A program made the translations under genes and the position numbers. Positions 17,776 through 26,344 of a stretch of DNA of 64,000 bases are shown here, piece after piece. The DNA comes from Anaerobacterium chartisolvens (GTDB lineage Bacteria; Bacillota; Clostridia; Acetivibrionales; DSM-27016). How positions within the stretch are numbered: position 1 is the stretch's first letter; every line of letters starts with the position of its first letter. The notes beneath the pieces are model-generated. The model was not told the DNA's origin and searched no databases. It saw only the letters and a list, made by a program, of their open reading frames with translations. The stretch lies in NCBI RefSeq assembly GCF_003337415.1, contig NZ_QPJT01000011.1:1-64000 (forward strand), read 5' to 3'.

Positions 17776-18762
17776 ATGGAGTATAATCTTTTGGCGGGCT
17801 CTTCACCTCATATACGGAGCAGTGAAAGCACGAGAAAACTCATGCTGGATGTTATTATTGCGCTGACGCCCGCAGCGGCGGCCGCTGTGTTCTTTTTCGG
17901 GCTTAACGCACTGCTTATTATCATTGTTACCGTTGCTTCCTGCATGGTATCGGAATATATATCGACACGGCTGATGAAAAAGCCCAGCACAATAAGTGAT
18001 TTAAGTGCGGTGGTCACGGGGATGCTTCTGGCGTTTAACCTTTCTCCATCCGTTCCTTTGTGGGTGGCGGCTATCGGGGGCGCCTTTGCCGTTGTCATAG
18101 TTAAACAGCTTTTTGGGGGGCTTGGGCACAACTTTGTTAACCCTGCACTTGCCGCCAGAGCCTTCCTTATGGCGTCATGGCCTGTGTATATGACAACATG
18201 GCAAAATCCTGCGGCGGATCCTATAAGCTCTGCAACATATGCAGGAGCCGATGCCGTAAGCTCGGCTACTCCTTTAGCAATGCTTAAAATGGGAGCAGCG
18301 GCGGATGCACTTCCTTCACTCACGGATCTTTTTACAGGAAATGTGGCGGGCTGCATAGGAGAGACTTCTGTGCTTGCCCTGCTTATAGGGGCTGCATATT
18401 TACTCATAAAAAGAGTTATTTCAATAGAGATACCTGCTGCGTTTATAGGCACTGTGGGTGTTATGACATGGATATTCGGGGGAGACAGGCTTTTTACAGG
18501 CAGCTTCCTGTACCACATTATGGCGGGAGGGCTTATAATCGGGGCGTTTTTCATGGCTACCGACTACAGCACTTCTCCTGTAACTGCAAGGGGAAGAATT
18601 ATTATGGGTGTGGGCTGCGGACTGCTTACCTCTGTAATACGCCTGTATGGAGGGTACCCAGAGGGTGTGTCCTATTCTATTTTGCTGATGAATCTGGTGG
18701 TGCCGCTTATAGACAGATACATGGTACCTAAGAGCTTTGGGGGTGTGAAGGTAAATGCGTGA
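17776..18762 (+). CDS. rnfD: Rnf complex subunit D (membrane flavoprotein)
   Basis: RnfD is an integral membrane subunit carrying covalent FMN. The 328-residue product has about nine hydrophobic helices. The flavinylation motif SSATPLAML (Thr near residue 160) matches the family's S-x-A-T pattern. The GHNFVNPALAARAFL segment is also characteristic. It follows rnfC after 2 bp and its end overlaps the rnfG start. Confidence 0.95.
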   Translation: MEYNLLAGSSPHIRSSESTRKLMLDVIIALTPAAAAAVFFFGLNALLIIIVTVASCMVSEYISTRLMKKPSTISDLSAVVTGMLLAFNLSPSVPLWVAAIGGAFAVVIVKQLFGGLGHNFVNPALAARAFLMASWPVYMTTWQNPAADPISSATYAGADAVSSATPLAMLKMGAAADALPSLTDLFTGNVAGCIGETSVLALLIGAAYLLIKRVISIEIPAAFIGTVGVMTWIFGGDRLFTGSFLYHIMAGGLIIGAFFMATDYSTSPVTARGRIIMGVGCGLLTSVIRLYGGYPEGVSYSILLMNLVVPLIDRYMVPKSFGGVKVNA

Positions 18763-19333
18763 TATGGTAAAGCCTGCGTTAAAATTGTTTGTCATATGCT
18801 TTGTTGTGGCTCTGTGCCTTGCCCTTGTAAACAGCGCGACAAAGGAGGTTATCGCCGGAAGGATAAAAGCTGCCGATGAAGAGCAAAGACGGCAGGTTAT
18901 AAAGACGGCCGAGAGCTTCGAAGAGCTGGAGGGGTGGAAGGAAAACGGGCAGGAGGGTATGATCGGGGATGTGTATTCCGCGTATAAGGGAGATGAACTG
19001 CTGGGATATGTTTTTACTGCCGCCCCTAAAGGCTACGGCGGGGAATTTAAGGTAATTGTCGGGATTTCAAAATATAAAGAGGTATTGGGCGTGGCTATAG
19101 GAGATAACAAAGAGACTCCTGGGCTGGGCTCAAAGGTTGCTGAGGAAAAGTTCAAGGGTCAGTATGAGGGCAAAAGCATTGAGAAGCCCTTTGAGGTGGT
19201 TAAGGGCAAGGCTTCGGCAGAAAATGAAATTGAAGCGGTAAGCGGAGCGACTATTACGTCGAAGGCGGTTACAGATGCAATCCAGGCGTCGGCAGAGCTG
19301 GCTGAAAGACTTTTAAAGGACGGAGGGGAGTAA
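18755..19333 (+). CDS. rnfG: Rnf complex subunit G (FMN-binding)
   Basis: RnfG has one N-terminal membrane helix (LKLFVICFVVALCLALV) and an extracytoplasmic FMN-binding domain. Its SGATITS motif near residue 165 is the threonine flavinylation site. The 192-residue length is normal. The start at 18755 overlaps rnfD by 8 bp, and rnfE begins 1 bp after its stop, so the genes are tightly coupled. Confidence 0.95.
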   Translation: MRDMVKPALKLFVICFVVALCLALVNSATKEVIAGRIKAADEEQRRQVIKTAESFEELEGWKENGQEGMIGDVYSAYKGDELLGYVFTAAPKGYGGEFKVIVGISKYKEVLGVAIGDNKETPGLGSKVAEEKFKGQYEGKSIEKPFEVVKGKASAENEIEAVSGATITSKAVTDAIQASAELAERLLKDGGE

Positions 19334-19334
19334 G

Positions 19335-20000
19335 ATGAGTCTTTTTAAAATATTGAAAAACGGAATAATTGATGAGAATCCCAGCCTCCGGCTGGTACTG
19401 GGGATGTGTCCCGCACTGGCCGTGACTACCTCTGCGGCAAATGGGCTTGGTATGGGTGCTTCCACAGCGGCTGTCCTTATAGGATCAAATTTAGCTGTTT
19501 CACTTCTTAGGAAGTTCATACCTCAAAAAGTAAGAATTCCTGCGTATGTAACTATTATCGCAGGCTTTGTTACTATTGTGCAGATGCTCTTAAAGGCTTA
19601 TCTGCCTGCCATAGACAAGGCACTGGGAATATTTATTCCCCTTATTGTGGTTAATTGCATAATACTTGCCAGAGCGGAAGCCTTTGCCGCAAAAAATAAG
19701 CCTGTTGCCGCAATTGCCGACGGTCTGGGTATGGGAATAGGCTTTACCGCTGCTCTTGTGGTTATGGGCGGCGTCAGGGAGATATTGGGGAACGGAAGCT
19801 TTTTCGGGGTACAGTTGTTTGGGGCTGAAGCAAGCCCTGCCCTTGCAATGATTCTTCCGCCGGGAGGATTTCTGACGTTTGGAATAATAATAGGTCTGGT
19901 AAACAGGCTTACTTCTGTGAAAATAAAGGCTTCAGGCTGCATAGGCTGCGGGGGGAACTGCAAAAAGCTTGAGGCGGGACAGGGAGGAGAAATGGCATGA
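19335..20000 (+). CDS. rnfE: Rnf complex subunit E
   Basis: RnfE is an integral membrane subunit related to RnfA, and the two form an inverted pair. The 221-residue protein has six predicted helices and typical segments such as NPSLRLVLGMCPALAVTTSA and ADGLGMGIGFTAAL. Near the C-terminus is CIGCGGNCKK. The stop overlaps the rnfA start by 4 bp. Confidence 0.95.
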   Translation: MSLFKILKNGIIDENPSLRLVLGMCPALAVTTSAANGLGMGASTAAVLIGSNLAVSLLRKFIPQKVRIPAYVTIIAGFVTIVQMLLKAYLPAIDKALGIFIPLIVVNCIILARAEAFAAKNKPVAAIADGLGMGIGFTAALVVMGGVREILGNGSFFGVQLFGAEASPALAMILPPGGFLTFGIIIGLVNRLTSVKIKASGCIGCGGNCKKLEAGQGGEMA

Positions 20001-20578
20001 TACAGAGTATTGTAACAGCTTTTTTATCGGCTGTGCTTATTGAAAATTTTGTGCTGGTAAGGTTTCTTGGAATATGTCCGTTTTTGGGAGTGTCCAAAAA
20101 AATAAACACCGCCCTTGGAATGGGTGCCGCGGTAATTTTTGTAATGGGCGTTGCTTCAGGGGCGACATGGCTTTTGCAGGAGTATGTTCTCAAAAGCTTT
20201 AAAATAGAATATCTTCAGACAATAGGCTTTATAGTGGTCATTGCAGCCCTTGTTCAGTTTGTGGAAATGGTTATACAAAAGACCAGCAGGCAGCTCTATC
20301 AGGCATTGGGAGTATATCTTCCTCTAATTACAACTAATTGTGCTGTTTTGGGAGTATGCCTGATAAATGTTCAGAAGGGATCCGACCTTTTAAATTCATT
20401 CCTTTACGGAATATTTGCCGGAGTGGGCTTTACGCTGGCAATAGTGCTGTTTGCCGGCATAAGGGAACGTCTGGAGTATGCCGATGTGCCGCAATCCTTA
20501 AAAGGCATTCCTATCTCGCTGATATCGGCGTCTTTGGTTTCTCTCGCGTTTTTTGGATTTCAGGGTCTGATTAAATAA
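19997..20578 (+). CDS. rnfA: Rnf complex subunit A
   Basis: RnfA is a six-helix membrane subunit. The 193-residue sequence contains the family signatures ENFVLVRFLGICPFLGVSKK and LITTNCAVLG. The paired cysteines in these half-helix motifs are the ones proposed to hold an intramembrane iron-sulphur cluster together with RnfE. It lies between rnfE and rnfB in the operon. Confidence 0.96.
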   Translation: MIQSIVTAFLSAVLIENFVLVRFLGICPFLGVSKKINTALGMGAAVIFVMGVASGATWLLQEYVLKSFKIEYLQTIGFIVVIAALVQFVEMVIQKTSRQLYQALGVYLPLITTNCAVLGVCLINVQKGSDLLNSFLYGIFAGVGFTLAIVLFAGIRERLEYADVPQSLKGIPISLISASLVSLAFFGFQGLIK

Positions 20579-20600
20579 TAACCGGAGGGGGGTTCTGAGT

Positions 20601-21401
20601 ATGTATGAGGTTGTAGTTGCCGCTTCTGTTCTGGGAGGTATGGGAGCGTTGCTTGGAATAGGACTTTCATATGCTTCGAAGGTTTTTGCCGTGGAAATAG
20701 ATGAAAGAGTTGTACAGATAAGAGATGTGCTTCCGGGGGCTAACTGCGGAGCCTGTGGGCTTGCAGGCTGTGACTCCTTTGCTGATGCGGTGGTTCAGGG
20801 CAAGGCACAGGTGAACGGATGTCCTGTTGGAGGAGATGCGGCGGCACAAAAGATTGCGGCTGTAATGGGAGTTGAAGCCGCCGGGGTAAAGAGAGTGGCT
20901 GCAAGGGTTTTATGCAACGGACGCTGCAGTGTCAGCACAGAAAAGTATATCTATCGCGGGCTGAATGACTGCTTTGCGGCGGCTCAGCTCTTTGGAGGGC
21001 ATAAATCCTGTGCCTATGGGTGCTTAGGTCATGGAAGCTGTATGGCGGCATGTCCCTTTAATGCCATAGTAATAACGGGTGGAGTTGCAAGGGTTATAGA
21101 GGACAGGTGCCGCGCCTGCGGTAAATGCGTTGCTGCATGTCCTAAAAAGCTTATTGAGATTGTGCCCAAGGAGAAAAAGTATTCGGTGCTGTGCAGATCC
21201 CGCGACAAGGGTGCTGTAACAAAAAAGAACTGTGAGGTTGGGTGCATAGGCTGTACACGCTGTGTGAAGGCTTGCCGCTATGGAGCCATAAGCATGGAGG
21301 GCTCTCTGGCTAAAATAGACGTTGAGAAATGCACCGGGTGCGGGGAGTGTACCTCTGTTTGTCCCACAATGGCAATAAGAAAAATGGATTATGATGATTA
21401 A
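20601..21401 (+). CDS. rnfB: Rnf complex subunit B (iron-sulphur, ferredoxin-docking)
   Basis: RnfB accepts electrons from ferredoxin. The 266-residue protein begins with a membrane anchor. An NCGACGLAGCDSFADA cluster motif follows, completed by a later Cys-Pro, and then cysteine groups including CRACGKCVAACP, CIGCTRCVKAC and CTGCGECTSVCP. This gives several [4Fe-4S] clusters in a row. It closes the operon and is followed by a terminator. Confidence 0.95.
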   Translation: MYEVVVAASVLGGMGALLGIGLSYASKVFAVEIDERVVQIRDVLPGANCGACGLAGCDSFADAVVQGKAQVNGCPVGGDAAAQKIAAVMGVEAAGVKRVAARVLCNGRCSVSTEKYIYRGLNDCFAAAQLFGGHKSCAYGCLGHGSCMAACPFNAIVITGGVARVIEDRCRACGKCVAACPKKLIEIVPKEKKYSVLCRSRDKGAVTKKNCEVGCIGCTRCVKACRYGAISMEGSLAKIDVEKCTGCGECTSVCPTMAIRKMDYDD

Positions 21402-21418
21402 GACTATAATGGCATGTG

Positions 21419-21448
21419 AAAAGAGGGGAGAAGTAAATCCCCTCTTTT
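21419..21448. terminator. Convergent bidirectional terminator
   Basis: An 11-bp stem AAAAGAGGGGA/TCCCCTCTTTT has an A-tract on one side and a T-tract on the other. It lies between the end of rnfB and the end of the convergent ATPase gene, and can serve both strands. Confidence 0.85.
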
Positions 21449-23156
21449 ACAGCCTTACCTTAAGTCCTCTGAACCGGTTTATAGCGGCGCACAGCTCATG
21501 CTTTCTGGGCATTGCCAGATTTCCCGGGTAGCTGTTATGTGACGATATTGCATCCAGCCCCGACCTTTCTGCCAGCTCAAGCAGCTTATCTGCCGCAGCC
21601 GACAGTGTAAGGCTGTCATCTAATATATGCGCCGCCATAAATTCCAGCATCAGCGCTATGCTATTTGTCTGGCTGCTGTCTGTAAGCTGCTCAACATATG
21701 ACAGATCAATTTGAAAATCCCCGTATAATAGGGTGTGAAGTCCTTTGGGCTTTATTCTTGAATCTCTGGAGCGGGTATTAAACCCCGACTTAAGCGGTAT
21801 TCTCGGAGTTATGTCTCCAAAACGGGCTTTCCCAGCAGGCTTTTTCCTGCCCGGGCCTTCCGACGCAATACTTTTTGCGGCTTCTGTAACATCCCTTGGT
21901 ATGTATTCATCCATCATAATAACAACATCGGATATATCGAAATAGTCTCCCGAGCCCCCTACCACAAGGATGGACGAAACACTATGCTGCTCGTACAGCT
22001 CTCTGGCCTTGTCAATGAAGGGAGTGATGGGCTCCTTGCCGCTTGAGACCAGCCTTTGCATACGCGAATCGCGGATCATGAAATTTGTGGCGGAGGTGTC
22101 CTCATCTATAAGCATAAGCTTTGCGCCGGCTTCCAGAGCCTCCATAATATTTGATGCCTGAGAGGTGCTTCCGCTGGCGTTGTCGGTTGAAAAGCGGACG
22201 GTGTCCTTTTTATTGGGAAGGTTGTTGATAAAGGGGCTTATATTAACCCCTTCAACGCTTCGCCTGTCCTCTGCACGGATTTTTACAGCATCATCTCTTG
22301 TTATAACAAGCTCCCTTCCGTCACCGGGAATATGGTTGTATACCCCAAGCTCCAGAGCTTTAAGAAGGGTTGACTTCCCGTGATACCCTCCTCCTACAAT
22401 AAGGCTTATGCCCTCGGGGATTCCCATTCCCCTTACGCTTCCCATATTCGGAAGGACAAACTCCACCTCAAGACCGGGGGGGCTTTTAAAGGGCACTGCG
22501 CATTCCGGCATCGGCCTGTCCGATATTCCGCTTTCCCTTGGAAGTATTGAGCCGTTGGCTATAAATGCCGACAGACCTCTTTTTGGCAGCTCGCTTCTTA
22601 TATGCTGCTGATCGGTAAAGAGATCGATTTGTCTTTTAAGCTTTATCGCGTCAATACTTTTATAGAACAGGGAATTCTCTGTAATTTTGGGAAGGGCGGA
22701 CGAGAAAATGTAGTCCGCCGCCCTGCCGAGAACCCTTCTTCCTGCGGCGGGAAGCCCTACCTCAAACCTTGCTTCGATTATATCGTCCTTTATGACTACC
22801 GAGGTTCTGGGGAGCATTTCCTGACCGCAGAAGTCAATATTTAAAACACCGCTTTTGCCCGAGCCGTCCACACCGTTGTAAAACCGTCTTATATTGCTTC
22901 TAAATACTCTGGTTAAAAAATCCGCGGCTGCAATGAGCTTATGCTTTGAATCCAAAAGCTCCGGGGGAAAGCCCGCCTCCCTCCTCGATACCGCTACATG
23001 GGCTCTTGTGGGAGAGGCAAATGGGTCACCCTGGACGTGGTCTATAAAAAGAACGTGCTTTTCAAAGCGGTACTGGCCTTTTATATCCTTATACGAAGGG
23101 TACCCTCTTCCATCTATCGCGTACAGCAATTGCTGCAAATCTCTGGAATTTTTCAA
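21447..23156 (-). CDS. Predicted ABC-class ATPase (PF09818/COG3044)
   Basis: A 569-residue soluble ATPase of the COG3044 class, whose physiological role is not established. Residues 1-220 form the family's N-terminal region, beginning LQQLLYAIDGRGYPSYKDIKG. A Walker A motif GGGYHGKST lies near residue 250. The conserved LMLIDEDTSATNFMIRD segment (Walker B region) follows, then SSILVVGGSGDYFDISD. No membrane segments are present and no transporter partner is adjacent. The start has an AAAGGAGG sequence. It is the only gene between the rnf operon and a repeat-bearing gap. Confidence 0.88.
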   Translation of the reverse strand: MKNSRDLQQLLYAIDGRGYPSYKDIKGQYRFEKHVLFIDHVQGDPFASPTRAHVAVSRREAGFPPELLDSKHKLIAAADFLTRVFRSNIRRFYNGVDGSGKSGVLNIDFCGQEMLPRTSVVIKDDIIEARFEVGLPAAGRRVLGRAADYIFSSALPKITENSLFYKSIDAIKLKRQIDLFTDQQHIRSELPKRGLSAFIANGSILPRESGISDRPMPECAVPFKSPPGLEVEFVLPNMGSVRGMGIPEGISLIVGGGYHGKSTLLKALELGVYNHIPGDGRELVITRDDAVKIRAEDRRSVEGVNISPFINNLPNKKDTVRFSTDNASGSTSQASNIMEALEAGAKLMLIDEDTSATNFMIRDSRMQRLVSSGKEPITPFIDKARELYEQHSVSSILVVGGSGDYFDISDVVIMMDEYIPRDVTEAAKSIASEGPGRKKPAGKARFGDITPRIPLKSGFNTRSRDSRIKPKGLHTLLYGDFQIDLSYVEQLTDSSQTNSIALMLEFMAAHILDDSLTLSAAADKLLELAERSGLDAISSHNSYPGNLAMPRKHELCAAINRFRGLKVRL

Positions 23157-23188
23157 ACAATAATACCTCCTTTAAACGGTATATACAC

Positions 23189-23341
23189 AGTATATCACTT
23201 ATAGAATAATATTTTTCATTTAAATCAAATCAAGTGCTCAACTCACCCCTAGCCCCTCTCTCTTCAAAAGAGGGGAACTGGTTTTCTTTCTCCCCCCTCT
23301 TTTGAAAAGAGAGGGGGCCGGGGGGTGAGTATATCACTTAT
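23189..23341. repeat. Long inverted repeat flanked by 14-bp direct repeats
   Basis: A GC-rich imperfect inverted repeat occupies 23241-23330. It opens with ACTCACCCC and closes with GGGGTGAGT, and inside has complementary CCCCTCTCTCTTC-like and AAAAGAGAGGGGG-like arms. The sequence AGTATATCACTTAT occurs at 23189-23202 and again at 23328-23341, like a target duplication around an inserted segment. Its composition differs from the AT-rich flanks. It may be a small mobile or palindromic repetitive element. Confidence 0.6.
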
Positions 23342-23356
23342 TCCGCAATTCGGCAC

Positions 23357-23394
23357 AAAAAAAGGCACGGAGCCAAGTAATAAGCCTCCATGCC
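23357..23394 (-). terminator. Rho-independent terminator of the GGGtGRT gene
   Basis: Read on the minus strand, a GC-rich stem (GGCATGGAGGC paired with GGCTCCGTGCC) is followed by a run of seven T. It lies directly downstream of the GGGtGRT stop at 23417. Confidence 0.85.
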
Positions 23395-23416
23395 CTTTGT
23401 CTGCTCTAACAAGCAG

Positions 23417-24418
23417 TTATTTTGACATCGCTTCTTCAACCGCTACCGCAACGGCAACCGTTGCGCCAACCATGGGATTGTTTCCGATCCCTAAGAAGCC
23501 CATCATTTCAACGTGGGCGGGTACTGAGGAGGAGCCTGCGAACTGTGCGTCGGAGTGCATTCTTCCCATGGTATCCGTCATGCCGTATGAAGCAGGACCT
23601 GCCGCCATGTTGTCGGGATGCAGAGTTCTTCCCGTTCCTCCTCCTGAAGCAACGGAGAAGTATTTTTTACCCAGCTCGTAGCATTCCTTCTTGTATGTGC
23701 CTGCCACAGGGTGCTGGAATCTGGTGGGGTTTGTGGAGTTACCGGTTATGGAAACATCTACTCCCTCATGATGCATTATTGCAACGCCCTCTCTTACGTC
23801 ATCGGCGCCATAGCAATTTACCTTTGCCCTTTCACCCTTTGAATAAGGTATCTGGCGCACTATTTCCAGCTTGCCGGTGTAGTAATCAAACTTTGTCTGA
23901 ACATATGTAAATCCGTTAATTCTGGAAATTATCTGAGCTGCGTCTTTTCCAAGGCCGTTTAAAATAACCCTTAAGGCTTCATTCCTGACCTTATTTGCCG
24001 ATCTTGCTATTCCTATCGCACCCTCGGCCGCTGCAAAGGACTCATGTCCGGCAAGGAATGCAAAGCACTTTGTTTCCTCCTTCAAAAGCATGGCTCCAAG
24101 ATTTCCGTGGCCTATGCCCACCTTTCTGTCTTCTGCGACGGAGCCGGGTATGCAAAAGGCCTGAAGGCCCTCGCCTATAACCTCGGCTGCTTCATACGCC
24201 TTTTTGCAGCCTCTTTTTATGGCTATTGCCGCGCCTACAACATATGCCCAGCACGCGTTTTCAAAGCAAATGGGCTGTATGGCCTTTGTAATATTATAGG
24301 GATCGATGCCCGCGTCCTGACAGACTTTACCAGCTTCCTCAATGGAAGCTATACCGTTTTCATTCAACACGGCTGTAATTTTGCCGATTCTTCTCTCATA
24401 ACTTTCAAATAATGCCAT
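23417..24418 (-). CDS. GGGtGRT protein
   Basis: A conserved anaerobe protein of unknown function, named for the motif GGGTGRT, which is present here in the SVASGGGTGRTLHPDN segment near residue 270. The 333-residue length matches the family. It is rich in glycine and has conserved cysteines and histidines (IGHGNLG, FLAGHES, MHHEG). It is almost always found beside a NifU-like scaffold gene, as here, where that gene lies 21 bp upstream. A role in iron-sulphur or radical chemistry is a reasonable guess but unproven. Confidence 0.92.
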   Translation of the reverse strand: MALFESYERRIGKITAVLNENGIASIEEAGKVCQDAGIDPYNITKAIQPICFENACWAYVVGAAIAIKRGCKKAYEAAEVIGEGLQAFCIPGSVAEDRKVGIGHGNLGAMLLKEETKCFAFLAGHESFAAAEGAIGIARSANKVRNEALRVILNGLGKDAAQIISRINGFTYVQTKFDYYTGKLEIVRQIPYSKGERAKVNCYGADDVREGVAIMHHEGVDVSITGNSTNPTRFQHPVAGTYKKECYELGKKYFSVASGGGTGRTLHPDNMAAGPASYGMTDTMGRMHSDAQFAGSSSVPAHVEMMGFLGIGNNPMVGATVAVAVAVEEAMSK

Positions 24419-24439
24419 TTTAACTAACCCTCCTTTAAA

Positions 24440-25132
24440 TTATTCATGTCTGGGATCTATTACCTTTGCGGCCTCTGTAAACCTTCCGTAGGTCGAGGTT
24501 GCTTTTTTCAAAGCCTCGTTTGCATCTGTGCCCTTTTTAACCATGTCCATCATTTTGCCGAGGTGTACAAACTCATAGCCTATTATTTCGCCGCCTTCAT
24601 CCAGAGCGATATGTGTTACATAGCCCTCTGCCATTTCAAGATACCTCGGGCCCTTGTCAAGAGTTCCGTACATTGTTCCTACCTGGCTTCTAAGGCCCTT
24701 TCCAAGATCCTCAAGGCCCGCTCCTATCGGCAGTCCGCCCTCAGAGAATGCCGTTTGGGTTCTGCCGTAGGCTATCTGAAGGAAAAGCTCCCTCATGGCA
24801 GTGTTTATTGCATCGCATACAAGGTCTGTATTCAGTGCCTCCAAAACAGTTTTGCCGGGAAGTATCTCAGCGGCCATAGCGGCTGAGTGAGTCATGCCGG
24901 AGCATCCTACAGTTTCTACCAGAGCCTCCTGTATTATACCGTCCTTGACATTCAAGGTTAATTTACAGGTGCCCTGTTGGGGAGCGCACCAGCCTATTCC
25001 GTGAGTTAACCCCGATATATCTTTAATTTCCTTAGCCTGCGTCCACTTGCCTTCCTGTGGGATGGGTGCAGGTCCATGATTGGCACCTTTGGCAACGCAG
25101 CACATCTTCTCAACTTCTGAAGTGTAAATCAT
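24440..25132 (-). CDS. NifU-like iron-sulphur scaffold family protein, GGGtGRT partner
   Basis: The 230-residue product carries a NifU N-terminal-like core with cysteines in IGWCAPQQGTC, ETVGCSGMTHSAAMAAEIL and LVCDAINTAMREL, the three-cysteine pattern of cluster scaffolds. It differs from standard IscU by an extended C-terminal half (GRTQTAFSEGGLPIGAGLEDLG onwards). It is the first gene of a two-gene minus-strand operon with the GGGtGRT protein. It may build or carry a cluster used by that partner. Confidence 0.85.
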   Translation of the reverse strand: MIYTSEVEKMCCVAKGANHGPAPIPQEGKWTQAKEIKDISGLTHGIGWCAPQQGTCKLTLNVKDGIIQEALVETVGCSGMTHSAAMAAEILPGKTVLEALNTDLVCDAINTAMRELFLQIAYGRTQTAFSEGGLPIGAGLEDLGKGLRSQVGTMYGTLDKGPRYLEMAEGYVTHIALDEGGEIIGYEFVHLGKMMDMVKKGTDANEALKKATSTYGRFTEAAKVIDPRHE

Positions 25133-25239
25133 TTTTTATGACCCCTTTCGTAATAATTTTGATCCTTGTTTTGTGTTTATAAAATATATTTAAATTTTAT
25201 AAAGACCATATTTATGGCAAAAAAGTATAAATTACGCAC

Positions 25240-25359
25240 AGCTTTATGCAAACAAAAAGACACCTACCTTGAATGAACCTCCATTGTTCAAAGCAGGAGC
25301 CTCCAACATAACGTGGTCAGTGTGAGCCCCATTGCCACAGAATATTCTACCATAAAGCT
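25240..25359 (-). ncRNA. Candidate structured RNA, 6S-like topology
   Basis: This gene-free stretch has a nested secondary structure. A terminal stem of 9 bp (AGCTTTATG at 25240-25248 with CATAAAGCT at 25351-25359) encloses large unpaired flanks. A second stem, read on the minus strand as ACACTGACC with GGTAGGTGT, follows, and then apical hairpins including TTGAA/TTCAA. A closing stem, a big central bubble and an apical stem are the 6S RNA plan, and the UUGAAC...GUUCA apical pairing recalls it. I cannot fix the strand or ends with certainty, and it is shorter than typical 6S. Other structured RNAs are possible. Confidence 0.4.
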
Positions 25360-25393
25360 TATAAAAAGTATATCACAATTGCATAAATTGTAG

Positions 25394-25490
25394 CTATATA
25401 GGATGCAATAAAGATTTTACAAACATAGAGGATATAATTGCTTACATCAAGTTATATCCTCCATGTAAAATCTTTATTGCTAAATATATA
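25394..25490. repeat. MITE-like element, family 1, internally deleted copy
   Basis: This 97-bp copy retains the ends of the family and has lost the middle. A perfect 17-bp inverted repeat GCAATAAAGATTTTACA lies at 25405-25421 and 25464-25480, with AT-rich TATATA-containing outer ends. The subterminal ACATAGAGGATATAATTGCTTACA matches the full copies at 32815-33022 and 60734-60942. Confidence 0.8.
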
Positions 25491-25619
25491 ATTATGCTGT
25501 CATAAATTACAAGAGAACAAATTTAAGGCATTTGTATTGTTGTTTGCGATAACCTGTATTATTATAGTAATAGCGTAATATAAATTATATTAAATTATAA
25601 ATTCTGGAGGCGCTTCATC

Positions 25620-26003
25620 ATGATAAACCAGACAAACTTTATTATAAGGACATCCGGCAGGAGGGAGGGCAGCTTCTATATAGACTACATAGGGATGTAC
25701 AGGGTAGATGACATATCGAAGCAGACAGGCATAAAGCCTTCCGGCATAAAGGAGATATACATAAAGAACGGTGCCGTGTATGACGATGCTTTGGATGTTT
25801 ACTACTTTCCCGGTATACAGGATGCAAAGAATAGCATTTCGGAAATACTGGACGGAATGAAGCCGGATAAAAAGGGCAGGGTGCTTGTGCTTACCGAGGC
25901 CGAGGTGGAGTACATACGTCAGGCGCTGATTAATGAGGGCTCAAACACAATCCGTGTAAGCAATAAAATTAAGGATGCAATATTTAAAAAGCTTAATGAT
26001 TGA
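25620..26003 (+). CDS. Hypothetical protein, 127 residues
   Basis: I do not recognise this soluble protein. It starts at an ATG nine bases after GGAGG. It is charged, without membrane segments or signal peptide. The middle (VDDISKQTGIKPSGIKEIYIKNGAVYDD) and C-terminal part (LVLTEAEVEYIRQALI) look like short helix-turn segments, so a small regulatory or DNA-binding role is possible but not supported by a clear motif. It is monocistronic by position. Confidence 0.7.
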   Translation: MINQTNFIIRTSGRREGSFYIDYIGMYRVDDISKQTGIKPSGIKEIYIKNGAVYDDALDVYYFPGIQDAKNSISEILDGMKPDKKGRVLVLTEAEVEYIRQALINEGSNTIRVSNKIKDAIFKKLND

Positions 26004-26344
26004 TTAAATACTCAGACTTATGCCTCTAGGGTAAAAATAAGCAAGTGCATGCTTTATGTTAACTAATTTATATTTGCTGTATATTTATAAATTTTTATGT
26101 ATAATATTAAATGTTGTAAAATACGGGCTTTTGATATAATATATTTATAACATTTTAATACACTCCCTGCGTGCTTTATGCTTTGTGGAGAATTGGCAGT
26201 AATAAGCTTGATATAGATTGTTTACAACGGTGTAGAAGATCTTTTTTGTGTTGATAAACGATCTATATTGCTTTAACATGGTAAAGTCATAAACTGTTTA
26301 TGGCTTAAGCCCAAATAAAAAGTTCAAAAACAGGAGGAATTTGT
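26004..26344 (+). promoter_or_regulatory. Intergenic region upstream of the amino-acid transporter
   Basis: These 341 bp contain no credible gene. An imperfect inverted repeat lies at about 26210-26269 (GATATAGATTGTTTAC with its near-complement around GTAAACGATCTATAT-like sequence), which could form a leader hairpin. A small palindrome CATAAA-CTG-TTTATG follows near 26289, closer to the start. These may control the transporter. The effector is unknown and no known riboswitch is apparent. Confidence 0.35.

Noticed and set aside
17808-18554. 248-codon frame antisense to rnfD
   Set aside because: It mirrors an unmistakable rnfD, has no ribosome-binding site of note, and its Ala/Ser/Pro-rich translation is typical of a codon shadow.
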